A DNA stretch of 64,000 nucleotides from Planctomonas sp. JC2975 (GTDB lineage Bacteria; Actinomycetota; Actinomycetes; Actinomycetales; Microbacteriaceae), in assembly GCF_012985205.1 (NCBI RefSeq), contig NZ_JABEKS010000001.1, forward strand, positions 1,550,001 through 1,614,000, written 5' to 3'. The notes under the pieces were generated by a model. It saw only the letters and a list, made by a program, of their open reading frames with translations. It was not told the DNA's origin and searched no databases. Shown one piece after another: positions 57,795 through 64,000 of this stretch. Every line of letters begins with the position of its first letter. Position 1 is the stretch's first letter. The position numbers and the translations under genes were made by a program.

Positions 57795-59341
57795 GCCTGC
57801 CCCTCGCCGCCCGCGGCGGTGACGGGTTCGGCGGCAGGGCCGGCGGCATCCGTCCCGTCTTCGTCCGCCTCGGGCAGCGACTCCTGCCGGCGCACGGCAT
57901 CACGGCCGAACAGCACGACCCCGAGGTAGCCGACGACGAGCGCCACGAGCACGCCGAGGTTCGCGCCGCCCCAGATGCCCGTACGTCCGCCGAGACCGAA
58001 GGGTGCGAGCAGGTAGCCCTGCCAGTTCAGCCAGGAGATCCCGTAGGGGTTGATGACGAGCCCCCAGCCGAGCGCCGTGCCGACTACGAGCAGGGCGATG
58101 GCGAGCCAGTTCCAGCTGCCGTAGCGGCCACGGGCAGTGAAGAGGTCCCTGTCGGAGTAGTTCTTGCGACGCAGAGTCATGTCGGCGAGGAAGACGCCGC
58201 ACCAGGCAGCGATCGGCACGCCGAGCGTGATGAGGAAGCCCTGGAACGGGCCGATGAAGTCCGTGGCGAAGAAGACGATGTACACGGCGCCGGCGATCAT
58301 GATGACGCCGTCGATCAGAGCCGCGACCGGACGAGGGATGCGCGCGCCTGCGCTGAGCAGCGCGATCCCCGACGAGTAGATGTCGAGCACGGCACCGCCG
58401 ATGAGGCCGAGCACCGCGACGATGAAGAACGGCACCAGGAACCAGACCGGGAGGATGATCGTGAGCGCGCCGATCGGGTCGTTGCCGATGGCCGCAGACA
58501 GCGCCTTCGACGATCCGGCGAGCATGAGGCCGAAGACCACCAGGATGACGGGAGCGAGCGAGGCGCCGAACGTCGTCCATCCGACGACGCCGCCGCTCGA
58601 GGATTTGCGGGGCAGGTAGCGCGAGTAGTCGGCTGCGGCCTGCACCCAGCCGAGGCCGAATCCGGTCATCATGAAGACGAACCCGCCGATGAGCTGCGGC
58701 AGGTCGCCGTTCGGGATGGCCGCGATCTTGGCGAAGTCGATGTGATTCCAGACCAGGCCGATGTAGACGACGGTGAGCACGGCTGTCGCGATGGTGATGA
58801 TCACCTGCAGCCGCATGATGACGTGGAACCCGAACACGCCGCCGCCGATCACGAGCGCCACGACGACGATGAGCGTGATCACCCGGGTGACCGTTCCGCC
58901 ACCGCCGCCGAGCTCCTTGAAGACGGTGGTCGTCGCCAGCACGGCGAGGGAGACGAGCACGGTCTCCCATCCGACGGTGAGCAGCCACGAGATGATCGAA
59001 GGCACGGTGTTGCCGTTCACGCCGAACGCTGCACGGCTCAGCGTCAGCGTCGGAGCGGATCCCCGCTTGCCGGCGAGCGAGATGAAGCCGCAGAACAGGA
59101 ACGACACGACGATGCCGAGGATCCCCACGATCGTCGCCTGCCAGAACGAGATGCCGAAGCCGAGCAGGAAGGATCCGTAGCTGACGCCGAGCACCGAGAC
59201 GTTCGCCGCGAACCAGGGCCAGAACAGGCTGCGCGGCCTGCCTCGACGCTCGGACTCGTCGATCGAGTTCAGCGCGTTGAGCTCGATGGTCATGGCGTTG
59301 GGACGCGGCGCCTCAGCGCGGTCGTCGTCGACGATGGTCAT
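57791..59341 (-). CDS. NCS1-family nucleobase/cation symporter
   Basis: 516 residues, twelve predicted membrane helices, starting at ATG 59341. NCS1 features: SLFWPWFAANVSVLGVSYGSF, SRAAFGVNGNTVPSIISWLLTVGWETV and GFGLGWVQAAADYSRYLP. Transporters of this family carry cytosine, allantoin, hydantoins, purines or thiamine precursors with protons or sodium. First gene of a coupled operon with a cysteine hydrolase and a YbaK protein, which suggests uptake of an amide-containing base. Confidence 0.93.
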   Translation of the reverse strand: MTIVDDDRAEAPRPNAMTIELNALNSIDESERRGRPRSLFWPWFAANVSVLGVSYGSFLLGFGISFWQATIVGILGIVVSFLFCGFISLAGKRGSAPTLTLSRAAFGVNGNTVPSIISWLLTVGWETVLVSLAVLATTTVFKELGGGGGTVTRVITLIVVVALVIGGGVFGFHVIMRLQVIITIATAVLTVVYIGLVWNHIDFAKIAAIPNGDLPQLIGGFVFMMTGFGLGWVQAAADYSRYLPRKSSSGGVVGWTTFGASLAPVILVVFGLMLAGSSKALSAAIGNDPIGALTIILPVWFLVPFFIVAVLGLIGGAVLDIYSSGIALLSAGARIPRPVAALIDGVIMIAGAVYIVFFATDFIGPFQGFLITLGVPIAAWCGVFLADMTLRRKNYSDRDLFTARGRYGSWNWLAIALLVVGTALGWGLVINPYGISWLNWQGYLLAPFGLGGRTGIWGGANLGVLVALVVGYLGVVLFGRDAVRRQESLPEADEDGTDAAGPAAEPVTAAGGEGQA

Positions 59342-59486
59342 GGGACGCTCCAGGATGCGTGACCTGCTGGGGTCGAACGGGAATGCAGAGGATTCCTGGA
59401 ATGTAGCGCAGGAGAACACCCCTCGGTAAGACCGCCGTGCACCGCGACGACGCCCGGATGTCGGGGGCGTGCGGAACACTCGCACC

Positions 59487-59888
59487 ATGGAGATTCAGCT
59501 CGCCATGGTCGTGCTCGAAGTGCGCGACCTTGACGCCTCGATCGCGTTCTATCGTCGCCTCGGCCTGGACATCCCGGATCCCGCCGGGGATCGGCCGATC
59601 GTCATCCACCGCATGGGCAGCGGGGTGAGCTTGCTGCTGACCACCTCGTTCGCGTCGCACTACGACCCCGGCTTCAGTCGCCCGACGGGCGGATACCAGC
59701 AGCTCCTCGAGTTCTACGTCGGAGAGGATGCGCTCGTCGACTCCGTCTTCGCCGACCTCACCGCCGCCGGATACCACGGCCGCCTCGCCCCGGTGAAGAC
59801 GGTGGGGCCGTACGCGGCGATGGTCGAGGATCCCGACGGCAACGTCATCCTGCTGACCTCGGATGAAGCAGCAGCGCCCGCGAGCTGA
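59487..59888 (+). CDS. VOC-fold (glyoxalase/bleomycin resistance) protein
   Basis: 133 residues with two beta-alpha-beta-beta-beta units (LAMVVLEVRDLDASIAFYRRLG and a C-terminal YAAMVEDPDGNVILLTS). Candidate metal ligands include His in VIHRMG and Glu in LLEFYVG. Function not specified. Divergent from the NCS1 operon. Confidence 0.88.
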   Translation: MEIQLAMVVLEVRDLDASIAFYRRLGLDIPDPAGDRPIVIHRMGSGVSLLLTTSFASHYDPGFSRPTGGYQQLLEFYVGEDALVDSVFADLTAAGYHGRLAPVKTVGPYAAMVEDPDGNVILLTSDEAAAPAS

Positions 59889-59904
59889 CTGAGCTCGCGG
59901 GCGC
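59874..59904. terminator. Terminator overlapping the end of the VOC gene
   Basis: GCGCCCGCGAGCT / AGCTCGCGGGCGC, a 13-bp perfect stem with a 5-base loop. It spans the stop codon and sits between convergent VOC and folD genes. Confidence 0.8.
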
Positions 59905-59932
59905 CGCGGCGGAGGCCGGAAATGGCCTCCGC

Positions 59933-60817
59933 TCATAGCTTCGGAGCGCGCTCCGCGGCTTCCACCACGTTCGTCATCAGGAGTGCGACGGTCATCGGTC
60001 CGACGCCGCCGGGGTTGGGCGAAAGCCAGCCCGCGACGTCCTCGACGCCGGGTTCCACGTCGCCGTGCACCTTGGACTTGCCGGTGTCGCGGTCGTTCTC
60101 GCGCGTCACTCCCACATCGAGCACGGCCGCTCCCGGCTTGACGTCCTCGGGTCGCACGAGGTGCTTGACACCGGCAGCGGCCACGATGACGTCGGCCTGA
60201 CGCAGGTACTGAGGCAGATCGACGGTTCCGGTGTGCGTCAGCGTCACGGTCGCGTTGATCGCGCGGCGGGTGAGCAGCAGCCCGATCGAGCGGCCGATCG
60301 TGACACCGCGTCCGACGACGACGACGTGCTTCCCCTTCAGGTCGTAGTCGTTGCGGGTCAGCAGCTCGATCACGGCGCGCGGCGTGCACGGCAGCGGGGT
60401 CGTGATCGGCCCGTTCACATTGAGCACGAGGCGGCCGAGGTTCGTCGGGTGCAGACCGTCTGCGTCCTTCGCGGGGTCGATGCGCTCGAGGATGGCGTCG
60501 GTGTCGAGGTGCTTCGGCAGCGGCAGCTGCACGATGTACCCATGGCAGGCGGGATCGGCGTTGAGGCGGTCGATGGCCGCTTCGACGTCTTCCTGCGTGG
60601 CATCCGCGGGCAGCTCGACCTGGATCGAGTTCATCCCGATCGCCTCGGACTGCCGGTGCTTCATGCCCACATACAGCTGCGAGGCGGGGTCCGCGCCGAC
60701 GAGCACTGTCGCGATCCCGGGAACGATGCCACGTTCCTTCAGCGCGGCGACGCGCTCGGTCAATTCCTGCTTGATGGCCGCGGCGGTCGCCTTGCCATCC
60801 AGTCGTATTGCCGTCAT
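59933..60817 (-). CDS. folD: Methylenetetrahydrofolate dehydrogenase/cyclohydrolase FolD
   Basis: 294 residues; it interconverts methylene-, methenyl- and formyl-THF. Active-site [16 protein letters not shown] (Tyr and Lys), [26 protein letters not shown] loop [16 protein letters not shown] and the end [16 protein letters not shown]. 8 bp after glyA and presumably under the same riboswitch. Confidence 0.97.
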   Translation of the reverse strand: MTAIRLDGKATAAAIKQELTERVAALKERGIVPGIATVLVGADPASQLYVGMKHRQSEAIGMNSIQVELPADATQEDVEAAIDRLNADPACHGYIVQLPLPKHLDTDAILERIDPAKDADGLHPTNLGRLVLNVNGPITTPLPCTPRAVIELLTRNDYDLKGKHVVVVGRGVTIGRSIGLLLTRRAINATVTLTHTGTVDLPQYLRQADVIVAAAGVKHLVRPEDVKPGAAVLDVGVTRENDRDTGKSKVHGDVEPGVEDVAGWLSPNPGGVGPMTVALLMTNVVEAAERAPKL

Positions 60818-60825
60818 CGGGCGGC

Positions 60826-62151
60826 CTATCGGTCGATCGACGAGGCGAGCTCGACGTTCTCGGCGGGCTGACCGGACGGGCCGAGGCCCGGGTACAGCGG
60901 GAAGGCATCCGTCAGCTTCTTCACGCGCGCACGGAGCGTGGGGATGTCGGCGTCCGGACGCAGGGCGAGCGCGATCACGTCGGCGACCTCGGTGAACTCG
61001 GCGTCGCCGAAGCCGCGGGTGGCGAGCGCCGGCGTGCCGATGCGCAGGCCGGAGGTGACCATCGGCGGGCGCGGGTCGAACGGCACGGCGTTCTTGTTCA
61101 CCGTGATGCCGACTTCGTGCAGACGGTCCTCCGCCTCCTTGCCGGTGAACTCCGACGTGCGCAGGTCGACCAGCACGAGGTGCACGTCGGTGCCGCCGGT
61201 GAGCACGTCGACGCCGACCTCCTTCGCGTCGTCAGCGGTGAGGCGCTCTGCGAGGATCTGCGCACCGCGGATGGTGCGCTCCTGGCGGTCGCGGAACTCG
61301 TCGGTCGCTGCGAGCTTGAACGCCGTCGCCTTGGCGGCGATGACGTGCATGAGCGGACCGCCCTGCTGGCCGGGGAAGACGTTGGAGTTGATCTTCTTCG
61401 CGATGTCGGCCTCGTTCGTGAGGATGAAGCCGGAGCGCGGACCGCCGATCGTCTTGTGCACGGTGGAGCTGGTCACGTGCGCGTACGGCACCGGCGACGG
61501 GTGCAGACCGGCGGCGACCAGGCCCGCGAAGTGCGCCATGTCGACCCAGAGCGTCGCGCCGACCTCGTCGGCGATCGCCCGGAAGGCCGCGAAGTCGAGG
61601 TGGCGCGGGTAGGCGGACCAGCCGGCGATGATCACCTTGGGCTGGTGTTCGATGGCCTTCTGCCGCACCACGTCCATGTCGACGCGGAACGTCTCCGGGT
61701 CGAGTCCGTAGGAGACAACGTTGTAGAGCTTGCCGGAGAAGTTGAGCTTCATGCCGTGCGTGAGGTGGCCGCCGTGCGCGAGCTCGAGGCCGAGGATGGT
61801 GTCGCCTGGCTGGGCGATCGCGCTCAGCACGGCCGCGTTCGCCGAGGCGCCGGAGTGCGGTTGCACGTTGGCGAACTCCGAGCCGAACAGCGACTTGGCA
61901 CGCTCAATGGCGAGGTTCTCGGCGATGTCGACGAACTCGCATCCGCCGTAGTAGCGACGGCCGGGGTAGCCCTCCGCGTACTTGTTGGTGAGGACGGATC
62001 CCTGCGACTCGAGCACGGCGCGCGGAACGAAGTTCTCGCTCGCGATCATCTCGAGATAGTCGCGCTGGCGACCGAGCTCGAGATTCAGCACCTCGGCGAT
62101 CTCGGGGTCGACCTCAGCGAGCGGCGCGTTGAAGGTGGGCGAAACGGTCAT
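60826..62151 (-). CDS. glyA: Serine hydroxymethyltransferase
   Basis: 441 residues; PLP enzyme making glycine and methylene-THF from serine. Motifs: [70 protein letters not shown] and the PLP lysine in [18 protein letters not shown] 62151 with GAGGAG. First gene of glyA-folD, behind a ZTP riboswitch. Confidence 0.98.
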   Translation of the reverse strand: MTVSPTFNAPLAEVDPEIAEVLNLELGRQRDYLEMIASENFVPRAVLESQGSVLTNKYAEGYPGRRYYGGCEFVDIAENLAIERAKSLFGSEFANVQPHSGASANAAVLSAIAQPGDTILGLELAHGGHLTHGMKLNFSGKLYNVVSYGLDPETFRVDMDVVRQKAIEHQPKVIIAGWSAYPRHLDFAAFRAIADEVGATLWVDMAHFAGLVAAGLHPSPVPYAHVTSSTVHKTIGGPRSGFILTNEADIAKKINSNVFPGQQGGPLMHVIAAKATAFKLAATDEFRDRQERTIRGAQILAERLTADDAKEVGVDVLTGGTDVHLVLVDLRTSEFTGKEAEDRLHEVGITVNKNAVPFDPRPPMVTSGLRIGTPALATRGFGDAEFTEVADVIALALRPDADIPTLRARVKKLTDAFPLYPGLGPSGQPAENVELASSIDR

Positions 62152-62204
62152 GCGTGGCTCCTCATGATTCGTACAGGGCGGACGTGTGCACGTACGTTGT
62201 TCGC

Positions 62205-62350
62205 GTCGGCCCAGGCGCGCGGCCGAATCCGCCCTCGATCTTCAGAGCTTTGGGTGTCTGACACACCCTGGTCGCTCCCCGATGGTGAACCATCCGCGAC
62301 GGATCCGAATGCCCGGACCCCGCCGATACGCCAGTTGCGACGCCACGATC
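62205..62350 (-). ncRNA. ZTP (pfl) riboswitch upstream of glyA-folD
   Basis: Read on the minus strand, the leader contains the pfl-motif landmarks in order: GTGGCGTCGCAACTGGCG (about 62346-62329), a variable arm, then CCATCGGGGAGCGACC (about 62285-62270), a second variable arm with hairpin GGGTGT-GTCAG-ACACCC, and the conserved end GCGCGCCTGGGCC (about 62220-62208) that forms the pseudoknot. It ends about 55 bases before the ATG. ZTP/ZMP build up when 10-formyl-THF runs short; the switch is known to turn on folate one-carbon genes such as glyA and folD. No clear intrinsic terminator follows, so control may be at translation. Confidence 0.83.
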
Positions 62351-62436
62351 CTACCAGCGCGGTTCGGGCGCTCCGGCATCCGCTCCCCGCTCGTGCGACG
62401 ACCTTCTACCCGCGAAATGGGGTGAGCGGACAAAGC

Positions 62437-62479
62437 TCGAACATGCTCTTTTGACACTTGTTCCGCTCATGTTCGATCA
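62437..62479 (+). promoter_or_regulatory. Promoter and operator of the SIS-ROK operon
   Basis: Perfect 9-bp inverted repeat TCGAACATG (62437-62445) and CATGTTCGA (62468-62476), 22-bp spacer, flanking a consensus -35 TTGACA (62451-62456). The -10 region (62474-62479) falls inside the right arm. The ATG at 62487 is 7 bp further on, so the mRNA may be leaderless. A looser second pair is GAGCGGACAA and TTGTTCCGCTC. Strong signature of a dimeric or looping repressor. Confidence 0.68.
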
Positions 62480-62486
62480 TTGAAGC

Positions 62487-63407
62487 ATGACGGATGACAT
62501 GACGCGCCGCCCGGGCGCCGACCTCGAAGCGGAACTCACCTCGCAGCCGGATGTCTGGGAGCGCGCGGCAGCGCTGGCGAGCCGAGATCTGCTCCCGCCC
62601 GACGGCCAGCGCATCGCCGTGATCGGCTGCGGCACCTCCTGGTTCATGGCCCAGGCGTACGCGAGCCTGCGCGAGCGGAACGGGCGCGGCGAGACCGACG
62701 CGTTCGCCGCATCCGAGGCCTTCGTGGACCGCGACTACGACGCGATCGTCGCGATCACGCGCTCCGGCACGACGACTGAGGTGCTCGAGCTGCTCGACGA
62801 CGTGCGAGGTCGCGCCCGCCGCGACAGGGCGCGGACGATCGGAGTCGTCGGGGATCCGAACACCCCCCTCGTCGAGCTCGTGGACGACGTCATCGCGCTG
62901 GCCTTCGCGGACGAGCACTCGGTCGTGCAGACGCGGTTCGCGACGAGTGCGCTCGCGCTGCTGCGGGCATCCGTCGGGCAGGATCTGTCACGGGCCATCG
63001 CCCAGGCCCGCGACGTTCTCGCCGCAGACCTCGACGACGAGCTGATCGATGCCGAGCAGTACACGTTCCTCGGAACGGGATGGACCGTGGGCATCGCCCA
63101 CGAGGCCGCGCTGAAGATGCGCGAGTCCTCGCAGTCGTGGACCGAGTCGTACCCGGCGAAGGAGTACCGGCACGGACCGATCGCCATCGCGGCACCCGGC
63201 CGCGTGACGTGGGCATTCGGCGAGCCGCCGACGGGCATCGCCGAAGACACCGCCGCGGCGGGCGCCCGCTTCGAGCACAACCCGATCGACGCCATGGCGG
63301 ATCTGGTGCGCCTGCACCGAGTGGCGCTGGAACGCGCGCGCCGCAAGGGGCTCGATCCCGACCAGCCGCGCAACCTGACCCGCTCGGTCATCCTGGACCG
63401 GCCATGA
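62487..63407 (+). CDS. SIS-domain sugar isomerase/deaminase (AgaS/GlmS-like)
   Basis: 306 residues, two SIS domains. First: IAVIGCGTSWFMAQAYASLRER with ITRSGTTTEVLELL; second: FLGTGWTVGIAHEAALKMRESSQSWTESYPAKEYRHGPIA, the pattern of AgaS and the GlmS isomerase domain, lacking the glutaminase. It probably deaminates or isomerises an amino-sugar phosphate. The stop overlaps the ROK kinase start (ATGA), making a kinase-isomerase pathway likely. Confidence 0.9.
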   Translation: MTDDMTRRPGADLEAELTSQPDVWERAAALASRDLLPPDGQRIAVIGCGTSWFMAQAYASLRERNGRGETDAFAASEAFVDRDYDAIVAITRSGTTTEVLELLDDVRGRARRDRARTIGVVGDPNTPLVELVDDVIALAFADEHSVVQTRFATSALALLRASVGQDLSRAIAQARDVLAADLDDELIDAEQYTFLGTGWTVGIAHEAALKMRESSQSWTESYPAKEYRHGPIAIAAPGRVTWAFGEPPTGIAEDTAAAGARFEHNPIDAMADLVRLHRVALERARRKGLDPDQPRNLTRSVILDRP

Positions 63408-64000
63408 GCCACGCCGCGTCAACGGAGACGTCGGCCGCTCAGAAGAGCGGTTCGGACTCGGCGAGCGTCGACGAGGTCACGCTGCTCGGTCCTGGTGCAG
63501 CTGTACTCGCCTTCGATGTCGGCGGCACGGACATGAAGGCCGCGCTGGTCGACTCCGACGGACAGCTGCGCGAGACACTCCGCACGCCGACGCCGCTGGA
63601 GGGCGAGGGCACGGGACGTGCCGTGGTGGCAACGGCGGCGCGGCTCGCGAGCGAGCTGACCGCGCGGCACGCCGACGTCAGCCCGGCGGCGGCAGGACTT
63701 CTCGTTCCCGGCAACGTCGACGATGTGCGCGGCATCGGCGTCTTCGCCGAGAACCTCGGCTGGGTGGAGTATCCGTTTCGCGACGAGGGCTCGGCTGCGC
63801 TCGGGCTCCCCGTCGCGTTCGGGCACGACGTGCGGGGTGCGGGCGAGGCTGAGCACCGGCTCGGCGCGGCGCGCGGCTTCGACGACGTGCTGGTCGTGAC
63901 GATCGGCACGGGCATCGCAGCAGCTGTCTACGTCGGCGGCCGGCTCCATACAGGGGGCGGCCTGGCCGGCGAGATCGGCCACGATCGCGTCGCGGAGGGA
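63404..64000 (+). CDS. ROK-family sugar kinase, cut by window end
   Basis: The first 199 residues are visible. ATP/phosphate loop AVLAFDVGGTDMKAALVDSDG, catalytic Asp in VAFGHDVRGAGEAEHR, adenosine loop VVTIGTGIAAAVYVGGRLHTGG and the start of the ExGH zinc/sugar motif GEIGH. The CxCGxxGC zinc motif lies beyond the window. Coupled to the SIS gene by a 4-bp overlap; together they suggest phosphorylation then isomerisation of an amino sugar. It has an extra N-terminal stretch of about 30 residues (TSAAQKSGSDSAS). Confidence 0.9.
   Translation, partial: MSHAASTETSAAQKSGSDSASVDEVTLLGPGAAVLAFDVGGTDMKAALVDSDGQLRETLRTPTPLEGEGTGRAVVATAARLASELTARHADVSPAAAGLLVPGNVDDVRGIGVFAENLGWVEYPFRDEGSAALGLPVAFGHDVRGAGEAEHRLGAARGFDDVLVVTIGTGIAAAVYVGGRLHTGGGLAGEIGHDRVAEG

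Overview
The window comes from a high-GC actinobacterium, most likely a member of the Microbacteriaceae (inference). The evidence is very high GC, frequent GTG starts, a mycothiol synthase (MshD), CarD, SenX3-RegX3, a WXG100 protein, Nudix-phosphatase MutT1 and an atypical GlnR-type regulator. Several blocks keep the gene order known from Mycobacterium tuberculosis: lpqE-carD-ispDF-cysS-rlmB, senX3-regX3 near gpmA, ygfZ/nitrobindin next to glnR-mshD, ppk-mutT1, and the DUF3263-LytR_C pair. These are core chromosomal regions. I see no insertion sequence, prophage or true CRISPR array.

Layout. 1-4.1 kb: a 5'-truncated sensor kinase, five 34-bp direct repeats, an AAA-ATPase/DUF4143 protein and a WXG100 protein. 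4.1-9 kb: groEL with two CIRCE operators, a leaderless padR-membrane protein operon, a cold-shock gene and a LytR_C/DUF3263 pair. 9-14.9 kb: msrB-nitroreductase, tRNA-Thr, a DsbA-like protein, an MsiK/UgpC-type sugar ABC ATPase and a DUF4032 kinase-like protein. 15-25.3 kb: the rlmB-cysS-ispDF-carD-lpqE block (interrupted by a 79-bp tandem repeat), senX3-regX3, phoU, an acyl-CoA dehydrogenase, a 22-bp tandem repeat and gpmA. 25.3-39 kb: ygfZ-nitrobindin, glnR-mshD, ppk-mutT1 and pstSCAB, together a phosphate and nitrogen control region with two candidate PHO boxes. tRNA-Lys at 39.1 kb is followed by a more variable stretch (39.3-49.5 kb): a glycoside hydrolase, a PadR/methyltransferase pair, a sulfatase with its own formylglycine-generating enzyme, a shortened DMT transporter, a luciferase-like flavin pair and a Tat-lipoprotein beta-glucosidase. 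49.5-56.7 kb: a divergent galactose cluster (deoR-galM-adh against galT-galK) and a sugar-alcohol dehydrogenase. 56.7-64 kb: an NCS1 permease/cysteine hydrolase/YbaK operon, folD and glyA behind a ZTP riboswitch, and a SIS isomerase-ROK kinase operon cut by the window end.

How the parts work together. SenX3-RegX3, PhoU, Ppk, MutT1 and PstSCAB form a phosphate-sensing, uptake and storage set. GlyA and FolD make and interconvert one-carbon folates, and the riboswitch in front of them reports folate shortage through ZTP. Sugar use is spread over galactose (Leloir) enzymes, GH1 and other hydrolases, a sulfatase and an amino-sugar-type isomerase/kinase, each with its own palindromic operator. Several promoters appear to give leaderless mRNAs (padR, ppk, galT, the SIS gene).

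The least explained signals are the 34-bp repeat array in front of the ATPase/PD-(D/E)XK-like gene, the 79-bp and 22-bp tandem repeats (the first with a dispersed relative at 30.4 kb), and the post-tRNA-Lys region with the sulfatase/FGE pair abutting a shortened transporter gene. All coordinates and motifs were read by eye. No database search was run.
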